From MGBC124762 sp048201935 (lineage in GTDB: Bacteria > Bacillota > Clostridia > Oscillospirales > Oscillospiraceae), in the NCBI GenBank assembly GCA_048201935.1, contig DBFBGR010000002.1, positions 1-64,000 on the forward strand: a stretch of 64,000 bases of DNA. Reading direction: 5' to 3'. A program made the translations under genes and the position numbers. The notes beneath the pieces were generated by a model, which had not been told where the DNA came from, searched no databases, and saw nothing but the letters and a program-made list of their open reading frames with translations. Below are positions 1-6,498 of the stretch, in pieces (the first letter of the stretch is position 1; the number at the start of each line of letters is the position of its first letter).

Positions 1-640
1 GGATTTGCTCGTTTTTCAGATGCACGGCGATTTGATTGCGGTTCTTCCCGCCGATAAACAGACGGAAAATCAAACGGACAACCTCGGCGGCATTCTCGTC
101 GATTATCCAAAAATCCTTGTTGTCCGGGTCTTTGACATAGCCGTAAGGGGCTTCGGTGACAATCGGCTTTCCGCTCATGCCTTTGGTCTTAATGCCCGTT
201 TTCACTTTCTTGCTGATGTCCTTTGCGTACCACTCCGACATGATATTGATAAAGGGCGCAAACTCCAATGTCTCGGGCTTCTCGCTGTCAATGCCGTTGT
301 TGACCGCGATAAAGCGCACATTGTTCCGTCTGAATATCTCCATCGCGTTGCCGACTTGGAGATAGTCACGCCCCCAGCGGGTAAGGTCTTTCATAATGCA
401 GACACCGATTTTCCCGTTTTCCACATCGTCCATCATGCGGGAGTAGGCGGAACGGTCAAAAAACCTGCCGCTTTCGTCATCGTCGATGTAGTGCCGGATA
501 TTGGTTAGGTGCTGCCCTTTGGCATAGTTCTCCAAAAATATTTTTTGGTTCTGTATGCTGTTGCTCTCGCCGCCGTCCCTGTCCTCGTCGCCCACGGAAA
601 GGCGGGAGTAAAGGGCTGTAATTTTGCTATAATCAGTCAT
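1..640 (-). CDS. Large serine recombinase, N-terminal part (runs off window)
   Basis: The frame is open from ATG at 640 to the window edge, about 213 codons. The N-terminus has the serine recombinase catalytic signature (A-L-Y-S-R-L-S near residues 9-15, with the nucleophilic Ser in R-L-S). The resolvase core follows, including D-D-D-E-S-G-R-F-F-D-R and M-K-D-L-T-R-W-G-R-D-Y. The last visible part enters the recombinase domain (A-P-Y-G-Y, then N-A-A-E-V-V-R-L-I-F). A good ribosome site (CAGGAGG) precedes the start. Large serine recombinases of this TnpX/TndX type excise and integrate transposons and conjugative elements without a tyrosine integrase. The gene starts only about 50 bp from the virD4 break, consistent with lying at an element end. 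Confidence 0.9.
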   Translation of the reverse strand, partial: MTDYSKITALYSRLSVGDEDRDGGESNSIQNQKIFLENYAKGQHLTNIRHYIDDDESGRFFDRSAYSRMMDDVENGKIGVCIMKDLTRWGRDYLQVGNAMEIFRRNNVRFIAVNNGIDSEKPETLEFAPFINIMSEWYAKDISKKVKTGIKTKGMSGKPIVTEAPYGYVKDPDNKDFWIIDENAAEVVRLIFRLFIGGKNRNQIAVHLKNEQI

Positions 641-668
641 GTGCATAACCTCCTGTGCGTCCATGTAT

Positions 669-681
669 GTGTCATTTACAC
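669..681. repeat. Short dyad upstream of the recombinase gene
   Basis: GTGT and ACAC arms flank a 5-bp centre, 28 bp upstream of the recombinase start and inside the presumed element terminus. It could be part of the recombinase binding site or an operator. The arms are only 4 bp, so this is suggestive only. Confidence 0.3.
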
Positions 682-687
682 TTAAAA

Positions 688-999
688 TTATGCACTCCAA
701 CGGGCAGAGCCGTATTCCAGATTTTTGCGGAATTTCTTGGCGTTTTTGCCCTTGACGTACACGATAAGCCGAATGAGCAGAGCGGCTGCAACGCCCACGC
801 ACAGGTCGATGGGGTGAAAGCTGGGCAGCGCCGATTGGAACGCGGCGGCAAAGCCCTCCATGAGGTGCAGCGCCTTTCCCGAGAAATCCGTGCCGGGGGC
901 AAGCCTCCACGCCTGCCCCAGCTTGGTGGCAAAGAGGGCGATAAAGACATACGGGATATTGGGCAGCAGGTACTTCTTGATATTCAGAGGTTTCTTCAT
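688..999 (-). pseudogene. VirD4/TraG-type coupling protein, truncated after N-terminal membrane part
   Basis: The 103 visible codons match the start of the VirD4-like conjugation coupling protein of clostridial elements: a first membrane segment (P-Y-V-F-I-A-L-F), the conserved A-W-R-L-A-P-G-T-D segment, a second membrane segment (V-G-V-A-A-A-L-L-I-R-L-I-V-Y) and the E-Y-G-S-A-R-W motif that normally leads into the cytoplasmic ATPase. The frame ends two codons after that motif. A full protein would be about 600 residues with Walker A and B motifs, none of which are present. The ATG overlaps the pcfB stop by 4 bp, the usual coupled arrangement. The break coincides with the start of the recombinase region, so the gene is probably split by insertion. 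The missing part may lie left of the window. Confidence 0.8.
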
Positions 1000-1499
1000 A
1001 TCGTGATGCCCCTGTTCTGATTTCGGGATTTACCCGGCGTAATAGCCTGAACCTTCGCCTTGAGTGCTTGCAGATGCGCCAGCACGGAGGGACGGTTCTG
1101 CGCTTTGGCGGCGCGTTTAAGCTCATATGCCGTGTATTCCTTGAACGCCGCCGTCAGTGCGTCCGCATCCCTCGCCTTAAAGAACACAAAGTATTTCGGC
1201 GGTGAAACGCTGCGGTCTTTCTTAACGGCAAAATCCACGCCGTATTTCCGGGCTATGCGCTCAAAGCCTTTGATATTGCTGTTGGTGATCTCAATGTTGG
1301 ATACGCCCTGATTCTGCCCTATGAGCTGCCTCACCGTCTGCTTGCCGCTGGGCTTTTCAGGCGCGGCACGCGCCTTTTCCATGGCTTTGCTCTTCTTTTC
1401 GGAAAGATATTTATCCATCCCGGCCTTCAGCTCCCGTGCGGTCAGCTTGACGGCGGAGATGATCAGAGTGACAGTTCTGTTTTCAATTTCTTCCTGCAT
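996..1499 (-). CDS. pcfB: PcfB family conjugation protein (DUF3801)
   Basis: This 167-residue protein matches the PcfB/DUF3801 family encoded just upstream of VirD4-type coupling proteins in Gram-positive conjugative elements. The enterococcal pCF10 homologue is associated with DNA processing and transfer. The central block G-V-S-N-I-E-I-T, K-Y-G-V-D-F-A-V-K and K-Y-F-V-F-F-K-A-R-D-A-D-A-L is characteristic, followed by a basic C-terminus. The ATG at 1499 is preceded by GGAAGGAGG. Its stop overlaps the virD4 start by 4 bp, indicating translational coupling. The gene is intact although its partner is truncated. Confidence 0.88.
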   Translation of the reverse strand: MQEEIENRTVTLIISAVKLTARELKAGMDKYLSEKKSKAMEKARAAPEKPSGKQTVRQLIGQNQGVSNIEITNSNIKGFERIARKYGVDFAVKKDRSVSPPKYFVFFKARDADALTAAFKEYTAYELKRAAKAQNRPSVLAHLQALKAKVQAITPGKSRNQNRGITI

Positions 1500-1538
1500 G
1501 AGTTTTCCCTCCTTCCGTTCGCAGTGGGATTGATGTTG

Positions 1539-2153
1539 TCATCGCTCTGTCACCGGAGCGGTCTTGCCCTTGCCCGCAGCCTTGGCGGGCTCGGTGGGGA
1601 TCGCCATGATCTTGCTGCCCATCTTCAAAAAGGCTTCCGGCTGACGGAACTTTTCCTCGTATTTCTGTTGCAGCTCCTTCGGGAGAGACGCAAAGTTCTC
1701 ATCCCCCAGACCGCAGAGGAAGAATTTACCGGCCACAATATCGTAGATGTCGCCGTCCTCGTCCCGCAGGGCGCGGTTCAGGGGCTTGCCCTCCAGCTTG
1801 GCTTCCTCCCCGCAGATCAGCGCCACGGGGTCGTCATATGGGTAAATCGCTTCGATATAGCCGTCCACCGCCTTCTGCAAGGAAGCAAGGTCGGAGCCGA
1901 TGCGCTCCACGCGCGGGTACTGTCCCGGCTCCACCATGAGCACCTCGAGGGTGTCGTCCGGCGCTCTTTCGGCGGATATTTCTTTGCCGTCATTGCTCTC
2001 AAACTCCACCTCCACGAAATTGTCCGCATCCAGAATATGATCCCCGGCGTGCCACTGGTCGCTTACCATCTGTTGGGCTTCCTCCTTGGAAGAAGCCTCC
2101 ACGGACACGGTGAGCTTCAGCGTTTCGGTGATGGTCACGTCAAATTCCTTCAT
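1539..2153 (-). CDS. DpnD/PcfM-like protein with DUF3846-type domain
   Basis: The protein has 204 residues. Its N-terminus (M-K-E-F-D-V-T-I-T-E-T-L-K-L-T-V-S-V-E-A, then the Q-W-H-A-G-D-H-I-L-D-A-D-N-F-V-E-V-E-F stretch) is the DpnD/PcfM fold common in conjugative elements. The second half (T-L-E-V-L-M-V-E-P-G-Q-Y-P and the Y-D-D-P-V-A-L-I-C-G-E-E-A-K segment) resembles DUF3846. I chose the ATG at 2153 because GGGAGG lies just upstream. A longer open frame upstream overlaps the neighbouring gene and is not credible. It overlaps the preceding small gene by 14 bp. The molecular function is not established. Position in the operon points to a role in element maintenance or anti-host-defence. Confidence 0.75.
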   Translation of the reverse strand: MKEFDVTITETLKLTVSVEASSKEEAQQMVSDQWHAGDHILDADNFVEVEFESNDGKEISAERAPDDTLEVLMVEPGQYPRVERIGSDLASLQKAVDGYIEAIYPYDDPVALICGEEAKLEGKPLNRALRDEDGDIYDIVAGKFFLCGLGDENFASLPKELQQKYEEKFRQPEAFLKMGSKIMAIPTEPAKAAGKGKTAPVTER

Positions 2154-2397
2154 GCGCGCCGCCTCCCTCGTCAATTTCAGCCGGAAGAAAGGGAAAGAGC
2201 AGCTCCGCCACTGCCTTGACCACAGCTTCCGCTTCCGCAATGGACAGCTCGGTTTCTTCGCTGTCATCCTCCGTATCGGGTGCATCTTCATATGGGGCTT
2301 CGGGGCTTTTCTCAAGGTCATTGGCATATACGCCGCGTTCGTCGCAGCAGTCGCAATGGATGTGTACGTCGCCGTAGATATTGATGGTTACGTTCAT
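2140..2397 (-). CDS. Small acidic protein of the conjugative element
   Basis: The protein has 85 residues. It starts with N-V-T-I-N-I-Y-G-D-V-H-I-H-C-D-C-C-D, a beta-strand-like segment with three Cys and two His, then a strongly acidic stretch and a hydrophobic helix (I-A-E-A-E-A-V-V-K-A-V-A-E-L-L). I do not recognise a named family. The gene lies 17 bp downstream of parB and overlaps the next gene by 14 bp, so it is co-transcribed with the replication and partition genes. The His/Cys cluster could bind a metal, but that is inference only. Confidence 0.6.
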   Translation of the reverse strand: MNVTINIYGDVHIHCDCCDERGVYANDLEKSPEAPYEDAPDTEDDSEETELSIAEAEAVVKAVAELLFPFLPAEIDEGGGAHEGI

Positions 2398-2414
2398 GGA
2401 TAAACCTGCCTTTC

Positions 2415-3287
2415 TCAGCGCTCGTTTTGGCGCTGCTGTTTTTTCTGCCACTGCTCCAGCAGCTTGATGATGGTCTGCTGCATTTGAAGGGGCGTGTAGC
2501 TTCGGGGGAAATATTTGCGGAGGGTATCGCTGCTCAGCGTGATGCGCTCCTGTTCCTCCTTCTTTTCCTCGGACATGATGGAGCGCATGGCCTCCTGCGT
2601 GCATTTTCCCTCCCGGCTGAGCTTCTTGAGCCGCTGCGCCTGGGAAAGAGAGGGTGTGTTCTGGGAATAGTCCATTGCGTCCAGAAACTGCTTCTGCTCG
2701 TCATGGGTGAGATACGACAGCTCCACGGCGGGGCTGAACGCGATCTCCTTGCTGTCCACCTTTTTCTGTACCTCCGGCAGAAGCTCAGTGAGACGGATAT
2801 AGCGTTGCACTTGTGTCTTACTTTCACCTGCATCTTCTGCAACCTTTTGGATGGATTTTTTGGAATCTAACTTGTGCCCAACTTGGTCACAAGTTAAATC
2901 CACCCGTTTTCCCTGATGCTTCAACGCTTCCAGCTTCATTTTGTACGCCTGCGCCCGCTCCATGGGACTGATGGTTTCCCGCTGCAAATTGCTGTCCACC
3001 ATGAGGATCACCGCCTCGTCGTCGTCAAGATTGCGGACGATGGCCGGTATGGTTTTCAGCCCCGCAAGGTCTGCGGCATGGAGCCGCCTGTGTCCGGCTA
3101 CCATCTCGTATCCGCCCTCCGGTGCGGGGCGGATGATGGCGGGGTTGAGGACGCCCACCTGCATGATGCTGTCGATGGTCTGCTGCATGAGCTCGTCGTC
3201 CGTCACCTTGAAGGGGTGGTTCTTGAAGGGACGAATCTCCGACAGCGGTATCTGCTGTACCTGTTCGTTGGGTTTCTTTTTCGGCAC
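2415..3287 (-). CDS. parB: ParB/RepB/Spo0J family partition protein
   Basis: The 290-residue protein has the ParB N-terminal domain (I-P-L-S-E-I-R-P-F near residue 13, and the nucleotide-binding box G-Y-E-M-V-A-G-H-R-R-L-H-A-A). It also has the second box (N-L-Q-R-E-T-I-S-P-M-E-R-A-Q-A-Y) and a helix-turn-helix region (V-A-E-D-A-G-E-S-K-T-Q-V-Q-R-Y-I-R-L). It would bind centromere-like sites and stabilise the excised or replicating form of the element. No ParA is in view. I prefer a GTG start at 3287, because AGGAGG sits 10 nt upstream. A TTG further upstream at 3314 lacks such a site. A variant with only the N-terminal nuclease-like domain active is possible. Confidence 0.88.
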   Translation of the reverse strand: MPKKKPNEQVQQIPLSEIRPFKNHPFKVTDDELMQQTIDSIMQVGVLNPAIIRPAPEGGYEMVAGHRRLHAADLAGLKTIPAIVRNLDDDEAVILMVDSNLQRETISPMERAQAYKMKLEALKHQGKRVDLTCDQVGHKLDSKKSIQKVAEDAGESKTQVQRYIRLTELLPEVQKKVDSKEIAFSPAVELSYLTHDEQKQFLDAMDYSQNTPSLSQAQRLKKLSREGKCTQEAMRSIMSEEKKEEQERITLSSDTLRKYFPRSYTPLQMQQTIIKLLEQWQKKQQRQNER

Positions 3288-3337
3288 GGTCGCATCACCT
3301 CCTGAAAATGCCAAAGCCGCAGGCGGCGGCCTACGGC

Positions 3338-4285
3338 TCAGATGAAGCCCTCCGACATATCGTGACTCACAAGGCTTCGGTAGTAGTTCCCGATGGTCAG
3401 AGGGGCGTTATACAGCGTGGCTAAAAGATACTGGCGCATATTGCGGATGCGGGTGGTGTTTTCCTTCAGCCCGCCCACCACAAAGCGGATGTGCTCACTG
3501 TTCAGCTTCAAAAACCGGCTCCTAACCACCTCGGCGGGCTTATCGTCCCCGGAAATGCGGACGGAGCTTTTTGTCGTACAGACAACATCCACCAGCAGCT
3601 CCAGGATTTCTTCCAGCGTGTCCTGCTCGTATGGATAGTCTGTCAGGAGTGCGTCGTAGGCGATGTTCTCCGCAATAAGCTCTCTGTACCGCTCTCTCAG
3701 AGCCGCTTCGTTTCCTTTCGCTTCCCGACCGTGATCCCTCCTGAACGAAGTGAAGGGAAAGGAATCCGTATCACTAAAATCAGTATCATTATTCTCAGTA
3801 TTATTAGATCGTGATTTTAACGATTCTTGATCCGTGATTTTCACTGCTCCTGAATCGTGATTTTCACGGTTCTGGAATCGTGATTCCGGGGAGGGCGCGG
3901 TGCTGCCCGATGCGTTATCCACAGGGTTATCCGCAGCTTTATCCACAAAGTTCTTGACGTAGATGAGGTTGGGCTTGCCCAGCCCCTGCCGCTTGCGCTC
4001 GATGAGGCGGCATTTGCTCTCCAGCTCATGCAGCAGCTTTCCGGCCTTTTGGTCGGCGCAGCCCAGGGCGGTCATGACCTCCTCGATGGTGAAGATGATA
4101 TACACACGCCCTTCTTTATCCAGCCAGCCGTTCTTGCAGCTCAGGCTCATGCGGTCAAGGAGCAGACCGTAGAGCACCTTGGCTTCTGCGGAAACGCTTC
4201 TGAACCGTTCCTCCGTGAACAGCACCTTGGGGATGCGGTAAAAGAAGAACTGTTCCGCTTCCGCGCCGTAGAAATAGTCATACAT
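3338..4285 (-). CDS. repA: Replication initiator protein A (RepA_N type)
   Basis: This 315-residue protein begins with the RepA_N signature (E-A-E-Q-F-F-F-Y-R-I-P-K-V-L-F at residues 8-22, then Y-G-L-L-L-D-R-M-S-L-S). This is the winged-helix DNA-binding domain found in RepA_N plasmids and in clostridial conjugative elements. The middle is a low-complexity Asn/Ser/Asp-rich linker whose DNA carries 23-bp iterons. The C-terminal half (residues about 200-315) carries a DUF6017-like region. It would initiate replication of the excised element. Start ATG 4285 has AAAGGAG upstream and overlaps the preceding Cys-rich gene by 8 bp. An in-frame upstream extension to 4414 overlaps that gene entirely and was not used. 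Confidence 0.88.
   Translation of the reverse strand: MYDYFYGAEAEQFFFYRIPKVLFTEERFRSVSAEAKVLYGLLLDRMSLSCKNGWLDKEGRVYIIFTIEEVMTALGCADQKAGKLLHELESKCRLIERKRQGLGKPNLIYVKNFVDKAADNPVDNASGSTAPSPESRFQNRENHDSGAVKITDQESLKSRSNNTENNDTDFSDTDSFPFTSFRRDHGREAKGNEAALRERYRELIAENIAYDALLTDYPYEQDTLEEILELLVDVVCTTKSSVRISGDDKPAEVVRSRFLKLNSEHIRFVVGGLKENTTRIRNMRQYLLATLYNAPLTIGNYYRSLVSHDMSEGFI
3810..3891. repeat. 23-bp iterons inside repA (candidate replication origin)
   Basis: The motif CGTGATT recurs at 3810, 3833, 3856 and 3879, exactly 23 bp apart. The first three copies extend to CGTGATTTT, and copies 2 to 4 are preceded by a T or C plus conserved CTG/CTTGA bases. Because 23 is not a multiple of 3, the repeats fall in different reading frames and encode different residues, so the conservation is at DNA level. 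RepA_N replicons are known to carry their origin within the rep gene, in the linker between the two domains, which is exactly where these lie. Confidence 0.75.
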
Positions 4286-4577
4286 GGCTTCTGTCACGCT
4301 CCTTTGGAAGCCCTGCGGCGCGCATGACCTCTTTGGTACACCATCCGATGCAGGGGGCAGCCCTTCCGTAGGGACAGCCCTCGCACTCCGAAACGGGAGC
4401 GGCATTGTCCGCATTTGCTTCGTAAACTTGTTCTATGCCGTTCCGTCTTGCGGACTTTTGCGGGACGGGACAGCAGCAGCCGTCCGGGTAGACGCAGCCC
4501 TTGAGCTTCCCTTTTCGGTACAGGCAGTACCGGCAGTCATATACGTTGTAACCCCACGACTTCCCATATGCTTTCAC
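4278..4577 (-). CDS. Cysteine-rich small protein upstream of repA
   Basis: The protein has 99 residues and 11 cysteines, including C-x-x-C (D-C-R-Y-C), G-C-V-Y-P-D-G-C-C-C-P, C-E-G-C-P-Y-G and C-I-G-W-C. These suggest one or two metal or iron-sulfur sites. I assign a GTG start at 4577 because GGAGGTGTT is positioned just before it. There is no other suitable start with a ribosome site. The gene overlaps repA by 8 bp, so the two are translationally linked. Proteins like this commonly sit beside repA in clostridial conjugative elements, but I know of no demonstrated function. Confidence 0.7.
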   Translation of the reverse strand: MKAYGKSWGYNVYDCRYCLYRKGKLKGCVYPDGCCCPVPQKSARRNGIEQVYEANADNAAPVSECEGCPYGRAAPCIGWCTKEVMRAAGLPKERDRSHV

Positions 4578-4613
4578 AATAACACCTCCTTCGCCCGCAT
4601 CTGGGCATAAAAA

Positions 4614-4660
4614 TAGCGCGCCTGCCGACCCAAGCGCCACTTTGGGTAACAGACGCGCTA
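4614..4660 (-). terminator. Terminator-like hairpin in the leader of the repA operon (possible attenuator)
   Basis: Eleven-base arms (4614-4624 and 4650-4660) pair with a single G-T mismatch and enclose a second 6-bp stem (4628-4633 with 4642-4647). On the minus strand the structure is followed by a T-run and ends about 37 nt before the first gene of the rep operon. A terminator in that position would act as an attenuator. RepA_N and Inc18-type replicons are known to control rep genes by transcription attenuation, but the regulatory partner here is not identified. Confidence 0.6.
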
Positions 4661-4709
4661 TGTACTGATTATTGCAAGGGTGTCGTCTCCTTACCGGGAG
4701 ATGAACCGA

Positions 4710-4738
4710 GCAATAGCTGCTGAAATTGACGGTTTCAA
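4710..4738 (-). promoter_or_regulatory. Candidate promoter of the repA operon
   Basis: On the minus strand TTGAAA (4733-4738) and TATTGC (4710-4715) are separated by 17 bp. They lie just upstream of the leader hairpin at 4614-4660, so the hairpin would fall in the 5' untranslated region. Confidence 0.4.
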
Positions 4739-4833
4739 GAGGGCGGAATACAAGTAATTTCGCTGTTCGGGTGTCCTAAAACCATTGATATTACTGTGTT
4801 TTTTGAAAAATGCTGTATCACCACTCGCACCAT

Positions 4834-4890
4834 GCAGAGTGTCCTTATAGGATCTGAGTATCCTGTAATGGACACTCTGCTTTTTTATTT
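4834..4890 (+). terminator. Two-tier palindrome followed by a T-run
   Basis: Perfect 11-bp arms (4834-4844 and 4870-4880) enclose a second stem (4849-4853 with 4860-4864). Six Ts follow on the plus strand, so it can terminate rightward transcription. No plus-strand gene precedes it. It lies near the expected end of the conjugative element and could terminate a small RNA or protect the element from read-through. The rest of the 490-bp gap (4578-5067) holds no credible gene. Confidence 0.6.
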
Positions 4891-5020
4891 CACACAAAAT
4901 TCATACAGCAAGGCGTTCCGGGGCGTAGCTGAGTGCTGCGCCTTTTCTTGTTTCCATGATCATGTCGGCCGACCGGATTTTCCGGCGGCCCGATCTGCAA
5001 GCCGGGGGCCAAAACAGGCT

Positions 5021-5056
5021 GTACCCCGCAGCGCACGATCAGCGGCTGCGGGGTAC
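5021..5056 (-). terminator. Hairpin downstream of the small membrane gene
   Basis: Perfect 12-bp arms (5021-5032 and 5045-5056) with a 12-nt loop lie 12 bp past the stop of the minus-strand gene that ends at 5068. The downstream T-stretch on that strand is weak, so termination efficiency is uncertain. Confidence 0.5.
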
Positions 5057-5067
5057 GGGTGTGATGA

Positions 5068-5316
5068 TTATTTTTTCTCCTGCTCCCTGCGGTCCTGCTC
5101 CTCCAGCTGGCGCTTGGTGCGGCGCAGATCGTAGACCTGCAGCGCCGCCGACAGCAGCGCTGCTGCGAACAGAATATAGTACACCGCCTGGTGCAGGTAA
5201 ATGCCGGCCATCAGGAACAGTACGGCCAGCGCCGCCAGAATGACGGTGATATCCAGCTGCTTCCGGCGCTTTTTGGTACGGCGGAGAATTTCCAGCCTCT
5301 TTTCGTTATCGTCCAT
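5068..5316 (-). CDS. Small two-segment membrane protein, unknown
   Basis: The protein has 82 residues: a basic N-terminus (R-R-T-K-K-R-R-K-Q), two adjacent hydrophobic segments (residues about 22-40 and 43-61), and a charged C-terminal helix (L-R-R-T-K-R-Q-L-E-E-Q-D-R-R-E-Q). A good AAGGAG site precedes ATG 5316. It is the last gene of the hflX-GNAT-yigZ operon, 14 bp downstream of yigZ. I recognise no family. It is the first chromosomal gene beside the mobile region. Confidence 0.7.
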   Translation of the reverse strand: MDDNEKRLEILRRTKKRRKQLDITVILAALAVLFLMAGIYLHQAVYYILFAAALLSAALQVYDLRRTKRQLEEQDRREQEKK

Positions 5317-5330
5317 ATCGTATCTCCTTG

Positions 5331-5966
5331 CTATATTTCTTCCCGGGGCCCCGGGCGCAGTTGGGTCTCCCCCAGCTCCAGACGCAGCCGTCCGGCAGAC
5401 AACTCCGTAAGCCGGTCCTGAAGCCGCTTTGGAGCGTCCTCCGGCAGGGACAGGTTCAAGGTGACCTCCGCCCCGTAGTCGATGCCGTCCACGGTGCCGC
5501 CGGTGGCCTGAGCCTCCAGCTTCACCCGCTCCAGCAGCGGATAGGGACAGGTACACCGGACGGCGGTCCACCGCCCCATGGCAGCCACCCCAGCAGCGGC
5601 CAAGGCATCCCGGGCACTTTTTCCATAGGCCCGGGTGAGGCCCCCGGCCCCCAGCAGGATGCCGCCGAAATACCGGGTCACCACGCATACGGCGTTGGTG
5701 ACGTTCTCCCGCTGAAGCACCGCCAGCATAGGCTGTCCCGCCGTGCCCTGGGGCTCGCCGTCGTCGCTGTAGCGGACCACGGTGCCGCCCAGCAGATAGC
5801 ACCAGCAGTTGTGCCGGGCATCGTAGTGCTGTTTTTTCACCCGGCGGATCAGCTCCTGGGCCTGGTCCTCGCTGTCCACCGGCCAGATGTGGCCAATGAA
5901 CCGGGAGCGCTTTTCCACAAATTCGCTTTCCGCCTCCTGATAGGGAACGTAGATTTTATCCCCCAT
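5331..5966 (-). CDS. yigZ: YigZ/IMPACT family protein
   Basis: The 211-residue protein has the UPF0029 N-terminal domain: S-E-F-V-E-K-R-S-R-F-I-G, the H-Y-D-A-R-H-N-C-W-C-Y segment, D-D-G-E-P-Q-G-T-A-G-Q-P and R-Y-F-G-G-I-L-L-G-A-G-G-L-T-R-A-Y. A ferredoxin-like DUF1949 C-terminal domain follows. The family is widespread and linked to translation or nucleotide binding (YigZ, yeast Yih1), but its biochemical role in bacteria is unsettled. ATG 5966 has GGGAGG upstream and the start overlaps the acetyltransferase gene by 11 bp. Family membership is secure. Confidence 0.9.
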   Translation of the reverse strand: MGDKIYVPYQEAESEFVEKRSRFIGHIWPVDSEDQAQELIRRVKKQHYDARHNCWCYLLGGTVVRYSDDGEPQGTAGQPMLAVLQRENVTNAVCVVTRYFGGILLGAGGLTRAYGKSARDALAAAGVAAMGRWTAVRCTCPYPLLERVKLEAQATGGTVDGIDYGAEVTLNLSLPEDAPKRLQDRLTELSAGRLRLELGETQLRPGPREEI

Positions 5967-6498
5967 GGCGGACCTCCCACTCCTGTCTTGTGATGGCCTG
6001 GCACACGCCGGGGCGCTCCGTTCCGTCGGGCCACGGCGACGGCGGCGTATCGCAGACATGGCGGAAGCCGCACTTCTCCTGCACCCGCCGGGACTTCTCA
6101 TTTTCCGGGGAATGGGCGCACCATACGCGCTGGACTCCCGTCTCCTGAAACTGCCAGAGCAGCAGCTCCTCCACGGCCTCGGGAATAAGCCCCTGCCCCC
6201 AATAGGGGTGGGCAATCCAGTAGCCGATCTCTGGCTCTCCCTTCCCCACCGGTATTGCCGTGGGAAACACACCCACGGAGCCAATGGGACCGCCGTCGCC
6301 GCCCTTGAGCAGCACCGCGAAGGTGCCCTTCTCGGACAGCACGGTGCGGATGATCTCCCGGCTGTTTTCCACGGAGGTGTGAGGCGCCCAACCGGCGGAG
6401 GGGCCCACCTCCGGGTCCCTGGCCCAGCGGTACAGGGCCTGGGCGTCGCTGCCGCACCACGGGCGCAGGATCAGCCGCGAGGTTTCCAGCTGCGTCAT
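5956..6498 (-). CDS. GNAT family N-acetyltransferase (RimJ/RimL-like)
   Basis: The 180-residue protein opens with the RimJ/RimL-type signature L-E-T-S-R-L-I-L-R-P-W. It continues with I-G-S-V-G-V-F, E-I-G-Y-W-I-A-H-P-Y-W-G-Q-G-L-I-P-E-A (acetyl-CoA-binding motif A) and N-E-K-S-R-R-V-Q-E-K-C-G-F. Members acetylate N-termini of ribosomal proteins or small amines using acetyl-CoA, and the substrate here cannot be read from sequence. The ATG at 6498 overlaps the hflX stop as ATGA, so translation is coupled to hflX. Confidence 0.88.
   Translation of the reverse strand: MTQLETSRLILRPWCGSDAQALYRWARDPEVGPSAGWAPHTSVENSREIIRTVLSEKGTFAVLLKGGDGGPIGSVGVFPTAIPVGKGEPEIGYWIAHPYWGQGLIPEAVEELLLWQFQETGVQRVWCAHSPENEKSRRVQEKCGFRHVCDTPPSPWPDGTERPGVCQAITRQEWEVRHGG

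Larger units (their letters stand above)
1..690. mobile_element. Right end of a serine-recombinase mobile element inserted in virD4
   Basis: The recombinase gene begins at 640 and reads leftward out of the window. Immediately to its right the virD4 reading frame of another element stops matching its family at about 690-700. This is the arrangement of Tn4451-like elements, where tnpX starts close to one terminus. The exact terminus cannot be fixed without the left half of virD4, which should lie beyond position 1. The junction could also be a rearrangement. Confidence 0.55.
688..4900. mobile_element. Integrative conjugative element: replication, partition and coupling module
   Basis: The minus-strand order Cys-rich protein, RepA-like initiator, ParB, small acidic protein, DpnD/PcfM-like, PcfB, VirD4 is the conserved block of Tn1549/CTn-type conjugative elements of Clostridia. 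Genes overlap or nearly touch. The right boundary with the chromosome lies somewhere between the leader of the first gene (about 4,600) and the chromosomal small membrane gene ending at 5,068. No integrase or attachment site is visible. The transfer genes beyond virD4 would lie left of the window. Confidence 0.75.

Noticed and set aside
4691..4897. 68-codon minus-strand frame with TTG start in the element boundary
   Set aside because: No ribosome site, crosses the palindrome at 4,834-4,890 and the candidate promoter of the rep operon, and has no recognisable sequence.
5328..5993. Plus-strand 221-codon frame opposite yigZ
   Set aside because: Antisense shadow of a clear YigZ gene.
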